Assembly (NCBI GenBank): GCA_914767715.1
Contig: OU612067.1
Span: 14,081,001-14,145,000, forward strand
DNA: 64,000 nucleotides
Direction of reading: 5' to 3'
Origin: Membranipora membranacea
Taxonomy: Eukaryota > Bryozoa > Gymnolaemata > Cheilostomatida > Membraniporidae
The notes beneath the pieces were generated by a model. The model ran no database searches and was not told the DNA's origin. It worked only from the letters and a program-made list of their open reading frames with translations. Positions within the stretch are counted from its first letter, which is position 1, and each line of letters opens with the position of its first letter. Shown piece after piece: positions 1 to 10,123 of this stretch. The position numbers and the translations under genes were made by a program.

Positions 1-2365
1 CTTCATTGTGCCACCAGTAGCTACCTGCTGGCTGTCTACCTGTTATAACACTTCATATTAGGAATCAGTCCCTAAGTTAGGTAGTCACAGAGTCCTTCTC
101 CTTATGCATAGGCCTACTTTCCCGGAAATTATGATCAACCACCCCAACAAACATGCTTGAAGGCCTAACCCCAGGAGCCTCTAGGGCCTACTTCACAATT
201 GGCTATATTATGTTTGCTACTGGAATTAGGCAGAAAGTGACATGTGACAATGTAGGCTTAATAAGACATGTATGGATGGATAAAACTAGGCTATTTGCTG
301 ATGGCTCAACCCGAATCGCCAAATCAGTACGACGAGTTGTATGGCTAGGGCCAGAGTGAGTATTTCCTTCCACTGATGCTCTACAGTATAGTGTATGTGC
401 CTAAAGATTACCTCAATGAATTTGAGTTGGTAATGATGATGTAGGCCTACCTCATTATTAATAGTTCTCCTAGTCATGAGAGTGACTGTTTGTGAGTGTA
501 GTTTGTTTGTATAATATAACAATTGATCGGGGAACCTGAATCTAATATTAGTACACAATGAATATGGGCTCGATCAACACCACTCTGTGCCATTACAACA
601 CAACCATGTTTTGTTGAGATTTAATCAAACCGACACCAATAGTCAGTAGTAACAAGAATGAATGTATGGGCTGAACAACAAACAATCTCATAGTCATAGC
701 TATCTTATCTATCTATGAAATTAGAACTTGGGCCCTGCCTGTGCCAATAAACTAAGTTTATTGCTGTAACTCTGCAGCTCTTCAAACTAAGCTTATCAAT
801 TACAGAGGACAAGTTAGCTATGTGTCATCTCTCAATATCAATCATATAATAAAAATCACTCAATCACATCAGGGCCAACAGACACTGACAGACAGGCAAC
901 GCATTCATTCAAATCGGATTGGCTGAGGAAAAGTCTCAGTTAGTAGTTGAACCATTTTGACTGGGTCGGGTATAATCTTGAAGTGACCAAGATGTACACA
1001 CTAGTTTATGAAACAAAACAATACAACGAATAGGTTGCGTATAACAAGGGGGTAACAGGCTGTTGCTCCTTGCTTCGAACTCCACACTAGAAAATATTAT
1101 CTTCACGTTTCAGTTTGTAAGAAATTGATTTATTTGAAAAGCTATGTCCATAAGAATCATCTCAACCAATCAGAGTGCAGGGAGGGAACGGATTGTTTGC
1201 CTTTCACTCAAAGTGAAGTTGTGCTCTCATGTTTCATGGAGGCATAACTTCGAACTGAAAATAATATGTGGCAGGCGGTTGCTGCTGCGGTCTTCCTATG
1301 CTCCCCAATTGGCTTTTATTTTACGTCCAATTATATTGAGTTTCCTTTCCAAATGAGAATCCAAACCCCATTAACCTCCCGTTTTGTGGTCCAAAATAGC
1401 ATCCATTATGAGAGCACAGGTGATAGTAGCCTGTCTTGACAAGCATGACAAAGCTTGTCAAGACAAGCTACAGTTATAGGATCACTGTAATCTTGTATTT
1501 GGTCTCACTTGTGGAGCTTTCAAGGGTGTATACTTCTCCTGTAAGTGCATGCTGGGAACATAGTTCTCTGTATGATGAGTGACATCACCACCGGTCATAA
1601 AAGCTGCCTTTCAAACTTAATTTGACTGTTAGGTTGAATCATGAAAATCTAAGAGTGTAATCTTTATTAAAAAAAATCCAGAGTGTGAGATTACTAAGGG
1701 GCTTATCCACTTTTTGTCTAGCCTCATGCAATATCCCTTGTTCAAACAGATTGAATCCTTCTTGTTTCAGGTAAACAACTGTCAGAATAATGCAGATGGC
1801 TTGAAAACGGGGACAAGGTTTCAGTTGCTACTATACATGAATAATAGGCATTTTTCGGTGTAGGCTACGAGCGTTCACATGAATTATAGGAAACATAGAT
1901 CCTAAAATGTCACTAAAATCTTGTTCAATAGTATACGGTTGAAGTTTGGTGAATGATCTATAAAATTCAATGTCGTAGTTAGCAAGCTTAGCCATCGGGA
2001 CTGCTGGGTGTTGCTGAAGTTAGTGGCAGTATTTTGTCAAGGCCCTGTGTTGTGGATAATTTCACCGAGTCATCATTTCTTGACTTTCGCATAAATACAT
2101 TCCCGTGATGTGTCGATTCAGAGATATTTCCACCCAATAGCTTTTTTGCCTTGACGGGCCTTATAAAATAAAAGTTGTTGGGTTTTTTATAGCATTTTAT
2201 TTATAAAGATTTTAGATTTTTCTGAAAACCCCAGAGATAATGTAAAAAGCATCAGCTTTTTAAACTTCATCAACTCAACGAAATACTATTCTTGTTTTTT
2301 GATAATTTCTGGAACATGGTTGTGTAAAGGGCTATAACCCTGTGTTCCAAGTGGTGGGGCAAAGG
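1..2365. other. Non-genic stretch
   Basis: No reading frame with family resemblance, credible exon or RNA gene was seen on either strand. The only clear structure is the hairpin at 1432-1465. Short open frames here have no coding character that I can defend. Confidence 0.6.
1432..1465. repeat. Perfect inverted repeat (13-bp arms)
   Basis: TGTCTTGACAAGC at 1432-1444 is followed after 8 bases by its exact reverse complement at 1453-1465. No terminal duplication or gene context is visible. It could be a relic of a small foldback element. Confidence 0.7.
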
Positions 2366-2475
2366 GCAGATTGGGTGCGGGAGGGGAGAGTTGCGCCCTT
2401 CATGCTTGTCAAATGAGCAGCAGGTTGGGTGCGGGAGGGGAGCTGTTGCCCCCTTCCCGTTTGTCAAATGAGAGG
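2366..2475. repeat. Tandem repeat, two units of about 53 bp
   Basis: Two adjacent units share the cores TTGGGTGCGGGAGGGGAG and TTGTCAAATGAG, with a GC-rich centre differing by a few substitutions. No coding role is seen. Confidence 0.75.
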
Positions 2476-3052
2476 CATGCTGGAACATGTCAGCCAAAAT
2501 TGCTGGAGTAGAGGACTTTAATCATGACAGTTGTTCGATATGATATTTTTGCAACAAAAATAACTACTAAAATATTGGCCAATATTATAATTTGTTGTAT
2601 TTTCAACAACCGAAGGTCAGGAAAGGAAGTTATGATGAAAGAAATGATTAAATTGATTTCTGCATATAAAAGACAGCATTGTTATCAGCTCTTGACAAGT
2701 AGTCTGCACCATGCAGTTGTGATGATTTTGTGAAGAATGGTTTAGGAATTGCCTTAATAGTCTAACATGTTTGCAGCTTGGCTAATACCATTATACAGAT
2801 GGGCCACTATTTTGGAATCCAAACAATGGATCACGCTATAGAAGGCTATGGCTACATGGAAATCGACAAAACGAAATAGGCAACTAAATTACTGTGTAAT
2901 ATCTTTTACAGGCATAAGGCCATAAAGATAATCTTTTGGGCCTACCAACAAAAAGGCCAGCTGCTTTACACAAGGGAAATCACATTACATCACATGTTAG
3001 CGGACTTTGCCTTGTGATCTTGTGAGTGTAAAGGTCAATCAAATCATCAAGA

Positions 3053-3108
3053 TGACCTGAATCAACTGTTCTGACCTGAATCAACTGCTCTGACCTGAAC
3101 TAACTGCT
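3053..3108. repeat. Short tandem repeat, three 20-bp units
   Basis: CTGACCTGAATCAACTG recurs three times with one or two changes, directly next to the breakpoint where the relic peptide gene lost its exon. Confidence 0.7.
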
Positions 3109-3109
3109 G

Positions 3110-3330
3110 CTCGGTCTTTCAACATGCAAGTGGGTTGTCGGTTAGAATCCCACTGCAGTCTATCGACTACTGGGGTTTGGTTGGCACCCAGGTGTGCTCC
3201 GACCTGCCTGCAAACAGAGAGCAAACTGGCGCAGACATTGAGGCCTTGCCATTAAGGCAAAATAATATTTCGCCGCCCATGCTTCGGGATGTGGAGTGTG
3301 ATATGACATCCGATTTTAATCAACTTTTTT
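3110..3330 (+). mobile_element. Possible tRNA-derived insertion
   Basis: GGTTAGAATCC at about 3139-3150 resembles a pol III B box and is preceded by a tRNA-like stretch. The sequence is absent from the paralogous segment at 7.5-7.8 kb, so it behaves as an insertion or replacement. I cannot see a clear A box or target duplication, so the family is uncertain. Confidence 0.3.
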
Positions 3331-4110
3331 AATCAAGGCTTATGTAGTTTGAAAATGGTTGGATGTCTCCAAAATATCTGAACATGACCACAACGTCTGG
3401 ATATCTCATTTTGAGACAACTTGATGGGGTATGTCAGGAAACACGGATATCCCCTCACCGTAAACTGCGCTGATTGCGATCAAGCAAGCAAGAAAGAGAA
3501 CATTCTTCGTTGGTTGATAGCAAGAACTGTCTAGGAGGTCTAGAGAAATTTAAACATCTGCAATGAGAAGACAAACAGTTATTATGCTGTAAACTGACAA
3601 CTCAGGTACATTTAGTGTCAGCTTGATGAAGAGAGATAACAAAATAATACCAAATGAATCCAAAAAGGGGGCTGTTGAAGCTCTCACTCATTTGGAATAA
3701 TCAGTACATCCTTCCCGAACGTATAAAATTTATCGATTTCTTTATCTCGTCATGAAACACTTCTGTTCAAGATGATTTCCTCTGCCAAATAAAAAAAGTT
3801 TAGATGTAGTGCAGTTCACTCAATTCAAACCTCTGAGGACCACAAAAATTTGTCCTAATTGAGCAGAGTGTGAATTAGGTGACATTAGAATGTATTGAGA
3901 TTTGGCTGAAGGGACCAACGTTCCTTGTATGAATTAACAGGAGTTCTGAGTTATAAAGTCTGAATTAGGAGGAGTACACTGTAATTAGATTATTATAGAG
4001 AAAACCAGACAACTAATGCTGAGATCTGTATATTTACCTGCAGCGTGTTATGGTGAGAGTGGGTTACACCAGCTGTGCGATGAATGGAATGGGGTGAGTC
4101 TGGTATTTAT

Positions 4111-4849
4111 CCTCATGTCGTATCCAACATTGCACAGTCATGTTTGCCATGATCTGAATAGGATTAATTGATGAAGTCCATTTTTTGCAAATTTAATTAC
4201 TGATAATGTTCAGAATTTATCTTTGACACTCATGTGCTTATATGAAGTCTTTTCTTTATTATAGTAGTAGGATTATGGTTTTATGACATCTAATCTTGTT
4301 TTGATTGTACCACAAATCGGTTATCATTTCAGGTATGACTCTTTATCTACATTTATGAAACATTTATAATACTTTTAAAATACATTTATAATACATTTCG
4401 TATCCTGCAACTTGGTATCAGGAACTCAATCTATCATGTGTTGAGAGATCACGAGGTCACGCTACAAGGTCAGGCATCATGGATCTGCAGAAGAGGAACA
4501 GCTTGAATTCTGGGTCAAGGTCAACAAATGTTGGTCAGGTAGTATTTTTTATCTCTCTGTTTTCAACAATTTTCCAAGTCAGTTTTACTCATGCTGTTTC
4601 TTACCTTGACCAAATGACTGGATTTTATATCTGTCTCATGTGATAGCTATTTGCAGTACAATATTTTATCCGAGCCTGTTGAATTTGCTGATTTTTCCCT
4701 ATGAAAATTTGGACTGCTCTAATGATTTAGCAAATTTTTCACTCAGCCATTTTGATAGCCCTGACTCTGCTGGCATCATAAGCCACCTGATTCCGCTGTA
4801 CCTGATCACGACATTGATTTCTCATGATCGACCTTAGCCTAAGCCGATT
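4111..4849. other. Non-genic stretch
   Basis: AT-rich DNA with no supported exon. A short open stretch beginning ATGGATCTGCAG at 4481 ends at a GTAGTA donor-like site, but no partner exon could be found. Confidence 0.5.
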
Positions 4850-5640
4850 ACTAAATCCCTCAATAGAGCTAATGTTCTCAGTTAGATCAAGTTTGATCCT
4901 TTTTGCCCGTATTGGAATTCCCCCCCCCCCCCCCTCTACTGACACGCCAAAGGCTTTTTTTGCCTTTGACGTGTCAGTAGAGGGGGGACATTCCATCGTA
5001 TTCTCTCTCGTGTACCATCCTCCTGTGCTAAAAAGTCGCTGAGAGTTGATACCACTGATCATATAATCGCCACTACCTCTAAACATCTACAGTCAGATGC
5101 TAAACTTTTCGTGTGTGGTGAATTTAATGATCTTTGCGCAGTAGATATCACAATGCTTTTACCAGTATCTCAGATTGTTGACCTTCCAACTTGTGGTGAC
5201 GCCCGTTTGGACATGATATTCACTGATATAGAAGACTATGTCAACTTAGGCTGCTTCAAACTTCTCCCAATCCTCTGTAATGACCACTGTGCCATTGCAA
5301 TCCAATCTGCTATGCGAGTGAGACTGTCAAATGATGTAACTATCGACAAATGTGATATCAAGTAAGAAAAAATCAGCGAGGAGTTGTCTACTGCAGACTG
5401 TAAAATGTTGATGCATGTGTCTCAGTTCACAATAATAAATTTCAGCTCAAGATCAAATCAGTGTTTGAAAAACATATCCCCCCTGAAACATATTAGGGTG
5501 TCTTGCAACAAACCTGTGCTGACATCACCGCTGATCTGTGCCAACATGCAGGCGAAACTCATTTAGCGATGATTCTGATTTCTCTGACAATGAGTATCTC
5601 AGCTTGATCAGGATTAAATTAAAATTGCCTAAAGCAATAA
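4850..5640 (+). mobile_element. Degenerate LINE: endonuclease-region fragment
   Basis: Conceptual translation reads VYHPP, then KLFVCGEFNDLC, then IVDLPTCGDARLDMIFTDI and CNDHCAI. This is the C-terminal half of an APE-type endonuclease of a non-LTR retrotransposon; the usual GDFN has become GEFN. A frame-shifted continuation (PPLKHIRVSCNKP, then SDFSDNEYLSLIR) matches the linker before reverse transcriptase. No RT domain follows. Stops, frameshifts and a foldback insertion at 4929-4987 show it is dead. Confidence 0.75.
4929..4987. repeat. Foldback element, 26-bp arms, T7 loop
   Basis: Arms 4929-4954 and 4962-4987 are reverse complements at 25 of 26 positions, separated by seven T. The outer ends are homopolymer C and G runs. 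It sits inside the LINE endonuclease remnant and interrupts it, so it arrived later. Confidence 0.85.
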
Positions 5641-6970
5641 CAATTAAGGAAGCCGGCTTGATTTAATCAAAACTTCAAGATTGAATAGAATTATCTTCAC
5701 TTTCATTTTGAGCAGGCAACTCCATAACTAGTGTCCCAGATCTTGTCTGTTTATTCAGGGAGTTTGGGAACGCTGGAGATTGCACTTCAGCTATCACGTG
5801 ACATTTGTTATCACTATCATGCATGCGGTATACTTATTGGTCCAACACCTATATTTATTTCCCCATTGCTTTACATGCAAACTATGTTGACTTGTCACCT
5901 CAATAGGCCTGCTTCAGGATGTTTCAATTCTTTAACCAGACCACTCAAAATGATGGTATGCTTCTTCTCTTCTATATTGGTGACTATGTTCTCAGAATTT
6001 TTCAGTGGCCCCATATGTAAGACCATTGCATTTTTCACACATTTCCGGTCTAATTTTCATTAGCCAAACCGTATGCATTGATCTTCCAAAAATGATTTTG
6101 CAAAAAGAATTTCAAACTTTAAATCAATAAAATTCCATTGCAAATACACCTGAAAATATTAACAGGGTTCATTATCACTTATAGCATTGCTTTGAATTGG
6201 CTGCAGCCTCGTTTGTCATCAGACATACTAATCAATTTAATTGAGGATGGGTGCAACAAGTTGACCTTCACCCAATTACAGGTGTATTACCTTAGTGGGT
6301 CAGTTGGTGCGTTATTAGTCCAATATCTGTGACACGGTACACATTAATCACTATGTTGTTGTGACAATGGTGATGATCAGAGAAGTTTGACAGTTTGCAA
6401 ACTTATAAGATAAATCGCGGTAACCTCTGTAACCGCGGGCGATGGATCGGGAGTTGTGTTCACATATCGGCGAGGGGGAATTCTGATCATCGGCTATAAT
6501 CAGCGATCAAGTGTACCGAGCTTTAGTGTAAAAAACTCGCCGAGAATCCAGTGTCAAACCCTATCCCCCCAAAATTGTAATTTTATGAAGATGCATTTCT
6601 AGCCAAATTTTGCATAACCTACCACCGGACTAGTTTCTGATGCTCCATCTTTTTGATAGAAGAGAGCGGACAACTAATTCTGAAAAAATTGACACGATAA
6701 CTACTTTCAGATTCAGGGAGTGCTTGAGATATTGCCTCTGCTGTATTGTACGTTTGTTGTGTGTGTGGGGGGGGGGGGGGGGATAGGTGGAATGAGTCCG
6801 CTTGTATGGTGAGAGTTGAGAGAAATAAGGATATATTTCAAGGTGTTATGTATGTATTATAGCCTGAAAGATTCTATTTTGGTGCAATTCTGCCTGAGCG
6901 TGTGTTCTTCATGATGCGGCGTGGTGAGACTCAGTTATTTTCAAAGTATATGCTTACTCATATTTACCAA
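5641..6970. other. Non-genic stretch
   Basis: No supported gene. It holds a long G run at about 6763-6781 and a small palindrome at about 6415-6445 (CGCGGTAAC...GTAACCGCG). Open frames here look like chance. Confidence 0.5.
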
Positions 6971-6974
6971 AATG

Positions 6975-7085
6975 TTTGTGCACCAATTCAATTTCTTATC
7001 TCATAAAACAGAATATCTTGCTCTCAAGTGCAGCGGTATCAAATGAATGACAATATCGCGCACATTAGTTGAACCCAAAATACTA
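6975..7085 (+). repeat. Dispersed repeat, copy 1 (partner 10440-10550)
   Basis: CTCATAAAACAGAAT, CTCAAGTGCAG and GTTGAACCCAAAATACT recur in the same order at 10460-10545 as CTCATGAAACAGAAT, TTCAAGTGCAG and GTCGAACCTAAAATGCT. The pair is a diverged duplication of about 100 bp. No function was recognised. Confidence 0.6.
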
Positions 7086-7320
7086 AAAACCAAAAAAAGA
7101 CCTGCCCTCCCCGCCAAATATTTATTTGCCTCATCTATGATCAGAAGACAATGTTTGCCCTGCAATACCTCATGAATAGCTGTATGATCAAATGTCACTG
7201 TGGTTACATTCATGAAACCAAACATGCCAATTTATGGATGTCACAAGTTAGCTGACTATGCCCTGCGATCCCAGTCTGAGTCATCTGATATCAGAGATCT
7301 GAACCCACATCTCTGACCAC

Positions 7321-7424
7321 AGCCAGCCCTTAATGGCGTTCAGGAAGGCGATCGCGGCTGTAGGCGGTCATTAAGGCCACCTACGGCTGCGATCACCTTC
7401 CCAAATACCATTTAAGGCTGGCTT
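7321..7424. repeat. Imperfect foldback element, arms of about 50 bp
   Basis: The sequence from AGCCAGCCCTTAATGG to TAGGCGGTC is matched in reverse complement by the stretch ending TTTAAGGCTGGCT, with scattered mismatches and a loop of a few bases. It is missing from the paralogous flank at about 3.0 kb, so it inserted downstream of the peptide gene after the duplication. Probably a MITE-like element. Confidence 0.7.
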
Positions 7425-7487
7425 TATCTCGGACTAGTTCAGTTCATCGCCAGTTAAGGACAAAAGATTTTGATTGGATTTTCTTGC

Positions 7488-7493
7488 TTTATT
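7488..7493 (-). promoter_or_regulatory. Poly(A) signal AATAAA of the defensin-like gene
   Basis: The reverse complement of TTTATT gives AATAAA about 90 nt downstream of the stop codon at 7583-7585. Placement fits a short 3' UTR. Confidence 0.5.
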
Positions 7494-7582
7494 ATACAAG
7501 AATCATCAAGATAACCTCACATAATAAAACACTGAATTAATACAGCCAACAGAGAGATGCATCTTCGACATCAAGTGACTGA

Positions 7583-8329
7583 TTATTTCCCGATGGTGAT
7601 TCTGACTCCATCACCACAGACACAGGTGCTGCCGGAACACCTCCATCCTCTGATCTGTGCATGTTTAACTGTGCACTCAGCTGCACATGTAGCTTTACAG
7701 AGGATTTCGGCAGGACTAGGGATTCGGGGTAATCGGATACTACGGAAACGAACCCAAGCTTGTACTACAAACAAACACAGGGTAATCATGATAAATGATA
7801 CAACCACTCTTGTTACAAGGCTTATGTGGTTTGATAAATACAACTCCATAGGATTGATAGATTTTTGAGTATAACATTGATTGGTAATTTAAGAGGTACA
7901 ATGGCTATATGAACAATGTAGAATCTTCACCAAACTCATGAAAAATGCAAAGTGTCTTTTTGTGCATTTTGTTTTACATCTGGTCAGTTTGGGAATGCAT
8001 ATCAATCAAAAACTGTCAAACTCATTATTATATAAATCTCGGCGCACCTAGCTGAGTGAACGAGACCTGCTAGGGCTATGCCTCACTCATTGATGAATAT
8101 TTATATACATTCTGAATAAACGATTCAAATCATCTACCCTCCCCCCCCCAACTGGATAACTAATCTCATTATCATAGGAAAGACCAGATATGGTTGCATA
8201 ATTCCAAATATCTGATCGCTGAATACAACATTTTGAAATCTATTTTTGAAGTATATCAGAAAATATGAATATTCTCTCACCATTAACTGCGCAAATGGCG
8301 ATCAGGCAAGCAAGAAAGAGAACCTTCAT
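7583..8329 (-). CDS. Secreted six-cysteine defensin-like peptide precursor (76 aa)
   Basis: Coding exons are 8281..8329 and 7583..7764, joined in phase 1. A 5' UTR part of the first coding exon reaches 8376 (acceptor TTCATTGCAG), and a non-coding exon ends at 8587. Residues 1-16 form a typical signal peptide (Met-Lys, hydrophobic core, small residues). A basic arginine-rich stretch follows (about 22-30), then cysteines at 39, 43, 47, 59, 64 and 66. The spacing C-x3-C-x3-C-x11-C-x4-C-x-C contains the CxxxC and CxC pairs of cysteine-stabilised alpha-beta (CSab) peptides such as invertebrate defensins. The first spacing is shorter than in classical defensins. By family analogy it would be an extracellular host-defence peptide; another CSab function cannot be excluded. 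It has a TATA promoter, a poly(A) signal and a dead paralogue at 3-4 kb. Confidence 0.72.
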
Positions 8330-8586
8330 TGTTGGTTGATAGCAAGAACTGTCTAGGTCTGGAGAAATGTTAACTTCTGCAATGAAAAGATAAACAGTTA
8401 TTTTGCATCAAAATGCAATTAACTTGGATAGACATTTTAATTTGCTCAAAAATTAAAGTTAAGCGGTACAACAAATGTGTCAATTGAGCAAAAAAAAGGC
8501 AGTTAATAACTTTCTCTACAATACATGAAGTTTAATTTTTTCTATTTGTGACTGTTTCTGCCTAATAGAGAAAACAAGTGTAGTAC

Positions 8587-8643
8587 CTGAGAGTCCAATA
8601 GACTGGCTGTGATGAGTGGAGTTGAAGGGGTCTGATATTTATA
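8587..8643 (-). promoter_or_regulatory. TATA promoter and 5' UTR exon of the defensin-like gene
   Basis: TATAAATA lies at 8636-8643 (reverse strand). About 30 nt downstream a short non-coding exon begins and ends at 8587 before GTACTA. The dead paralogue shows the same box and exon layout at 4038-4110, which supports the assignment. Confidence 0.6.
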
Positions 8644-8644
8644 C

Positions 8645-9080
8645 TCCTTTAGACTGGTTGTGACATCGCATCACCAGCAGAAATAAAAAAGAATATAAAC
8701 AAATTATCCTAATGACACGGCGTCACAAAAACCGCTGACTTACACAATACTTAGAGCGCAATCATCAGTTCATGCTTTTTAATTTATGTGTCACCAGCAT
8801 GAATAGCAAACATAAACATCCTTTCAGAATCAGATGAAGTGGTCAAGCTTTGACACCACACGGATCAAGCCATAAATTTTAGTATTACTAATACTCATAT
8901 TTATGGCTTGATACACCTTTAGACTGGTTGTGACATCGCATCACCAGCAGAATATAAAAGATAAATATAAACTAATCATTCCAATGGCACGGCGTCACAA
9001 AAATCTCTGTCTTACACAATACTTAGAGCGGATCATCAGTTCATGCTTTTTGATTTATGTGTCACCAGCATGAAACTTTG
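8645..9080. repeat. Two 165-bp direct repeats upstream of the peptide promoter
   Basis: Copy 1 (about 8645-8812) and copy 2 (about 8914-9075) share CTTTAGACTGGTTGTGACAT, ACGGCGTCACAAAAA, TTACACAATACTTAGAGCG and TTATGTGTCACCAGCATGAA. They are separated by about 100 bp containing a 49-bp palindrome. The box CATCACCAGCATGAA also recurs at 9475 and 9783. Confidence 0.85.
8864..8912. repeat. 49-bp near-perfect palindrome
   Basis: ATCAAGCCATAAAT and its reverse complement bracket AGTATTA-C-TAATACT, so 21 of 24 arm positions pair around a one-base centre. It lies exactly between the two 165-bp repeats. Confidence 0.8.
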
Positions 9081-9195
9081 CAAAAAGACATAAATAGTTT
9101 TTCATCACCATCGGCTGTAGCGGTCAAGTGCCAAGGATATGAGTGTCAAGCTAAATTACATGAGAACGTTATCCGTTATTTATCACTTTGTGTCA

Positions 9196-9405
9196 CAGGC
9201 CCGTAGTTCTAGGGGAGGCAAGGAGGCACTGCCTCCCCTAGAAAGCCAAATACAGTGGCCTAAAAGCGCTGTAATTTAATTATCCATGTTTGAATCAGCT
9301 CCTCTAGGATTTCCGTTTGCTTATTATATGCCTCAAATTTCTCAGACTTCAGACTCGCCTCCGACTTTTGTCTCCAATACCATTCTTTTCTAAACTCCGG
9401 CCCTG
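9196..9405. mobile_element. Short inverted-repeat DNA transposon (MITE family A, copy 1)
   Basis: The element starts CAGGCCCGTAGTTCTAG and ends with the imperfect inverse ...AAACTCCGGCCCTG. TGTCA directly flanks both ends (9191-9195, 9406-9410) and may be the target duplication. In reverse orientation the interior matches copies at 12113-12316 and 50475-50709. The CAGGGCC ends recall hAT-type MITEs; no transposase is present. Confidence 0.75.
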
Positions 9406-9436
9406 TGTCATATCTATATATTGGCACAGTACAAAA

Positions 9437-10123
9437 TATAAAATATCAACAAACAGTTTTGGCTAAATGGCCGCATCACCAGCATGAAAAACTACCCACA
9501 AACAACCTGTCAGCGTCCGTTTGGTGTAATATTAAAGCGCTGAGGCCAAGTGTCAACCAAAGTTTATTCTTTAAATTTCCTAATTATTCAAATGATGTGG
9601 CTTTCCACTGTGTTCCAAGCTTTTTATTTACTACCAACACAATATTTAGGTTTATTAAATAACTAGCCTTTCGAAGCTTGGGCTAGCTTTTTAAAGGTTT
9701 ATGCATGTTTTCAGGCTTGTTTATTTCTGCTTCAGAAGCTTTGTAGCGATGATATCAACAAACAGTTTTGGCTAAATGGCCGCATCACCAGCATGTAAGA
9801 AACTACCCACTAACAACCTGTCAGCGTCCGTTTGGTGTAATATTAAAGCGCTGCGGCCAAGTGTCAACCGAAAGTTTATCCTCTAAATTTCCTAATAATT
9901 GAAATGCTGCGGCTTTTTACTTGTGTCATTTTGATTTTAATTAATGATTTTGCCATTAATTCATAAGAATATACTGGTACTGTGTTCCAAGCTTTTTACT
10001 TACTACAAACATAATATTTATGTTTGATAACATAACTAATCTTATGCAGCTTTAGCCAGCGTTTAAAGGTGAATACATGATTTCAAGCTTGTATATTTCT
10101 GCTTCTGAAGTTTGTAGTGATGA
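9437..10123. repeat. Tandem duplication, two units of about 320-370 bp
   Basis: Unit 1 (about 9437-9752) and unit 2 (about 9753-10123) both run from ATATCAACAAACAGTTTTGG through GTCAGCGTCCGTTTGGTGTA to TTCTGCTTC...GATGAT. Unit 2 has an AT-rich insertion of about 50 bp. Open frames inside are not conserved between units, arguing against coding. Confidence 0.85.

Larger units (their letters stand above)
2980..4110 (-). pseudogene. Relic duplicate of the defensin-like peptide gene
   Basis: This segment is a diverged copy of the 7.2-8.65 kb gene region, in the same order and orientation. A TATA-like box (GATAAATACC, reverse of 4101-4110), a first exon ending at 4038 before GTAAAT, a strong acceptor at 3558 and the signal-peptide exon 3459-3557 with its GTGAGG donor can all be aligned. 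The start codon position carries AAG instead of ATG, although the hydrophobic frame after it is still open. Sequence matching the intron just upstream of the mature exon (about 3331 versus 7816) and the 3' flank (about 3045 versus 7505) is present, but the cysteine exon between them is absent. Its place is taken by unrelated, possibly SINE-derived sequence at 3110-3330. Two independent lesions make a functional product unlikely. Confidence 0.65.

Noticed and set aside
286-558. 90-codon minus-strand open frame
   Set aside because: No family resemblance, signal, splice partner or promoter; length is unremarkable for AT-rich DNA on this scale.
4481-4541. Possible first exon ATGGATCTGCAG...GTCAG|GTAGTA on the plus strand
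   Set aside because: No downstream exon in frame could be found; the next recognisable coding sequence is a LINE fragment.
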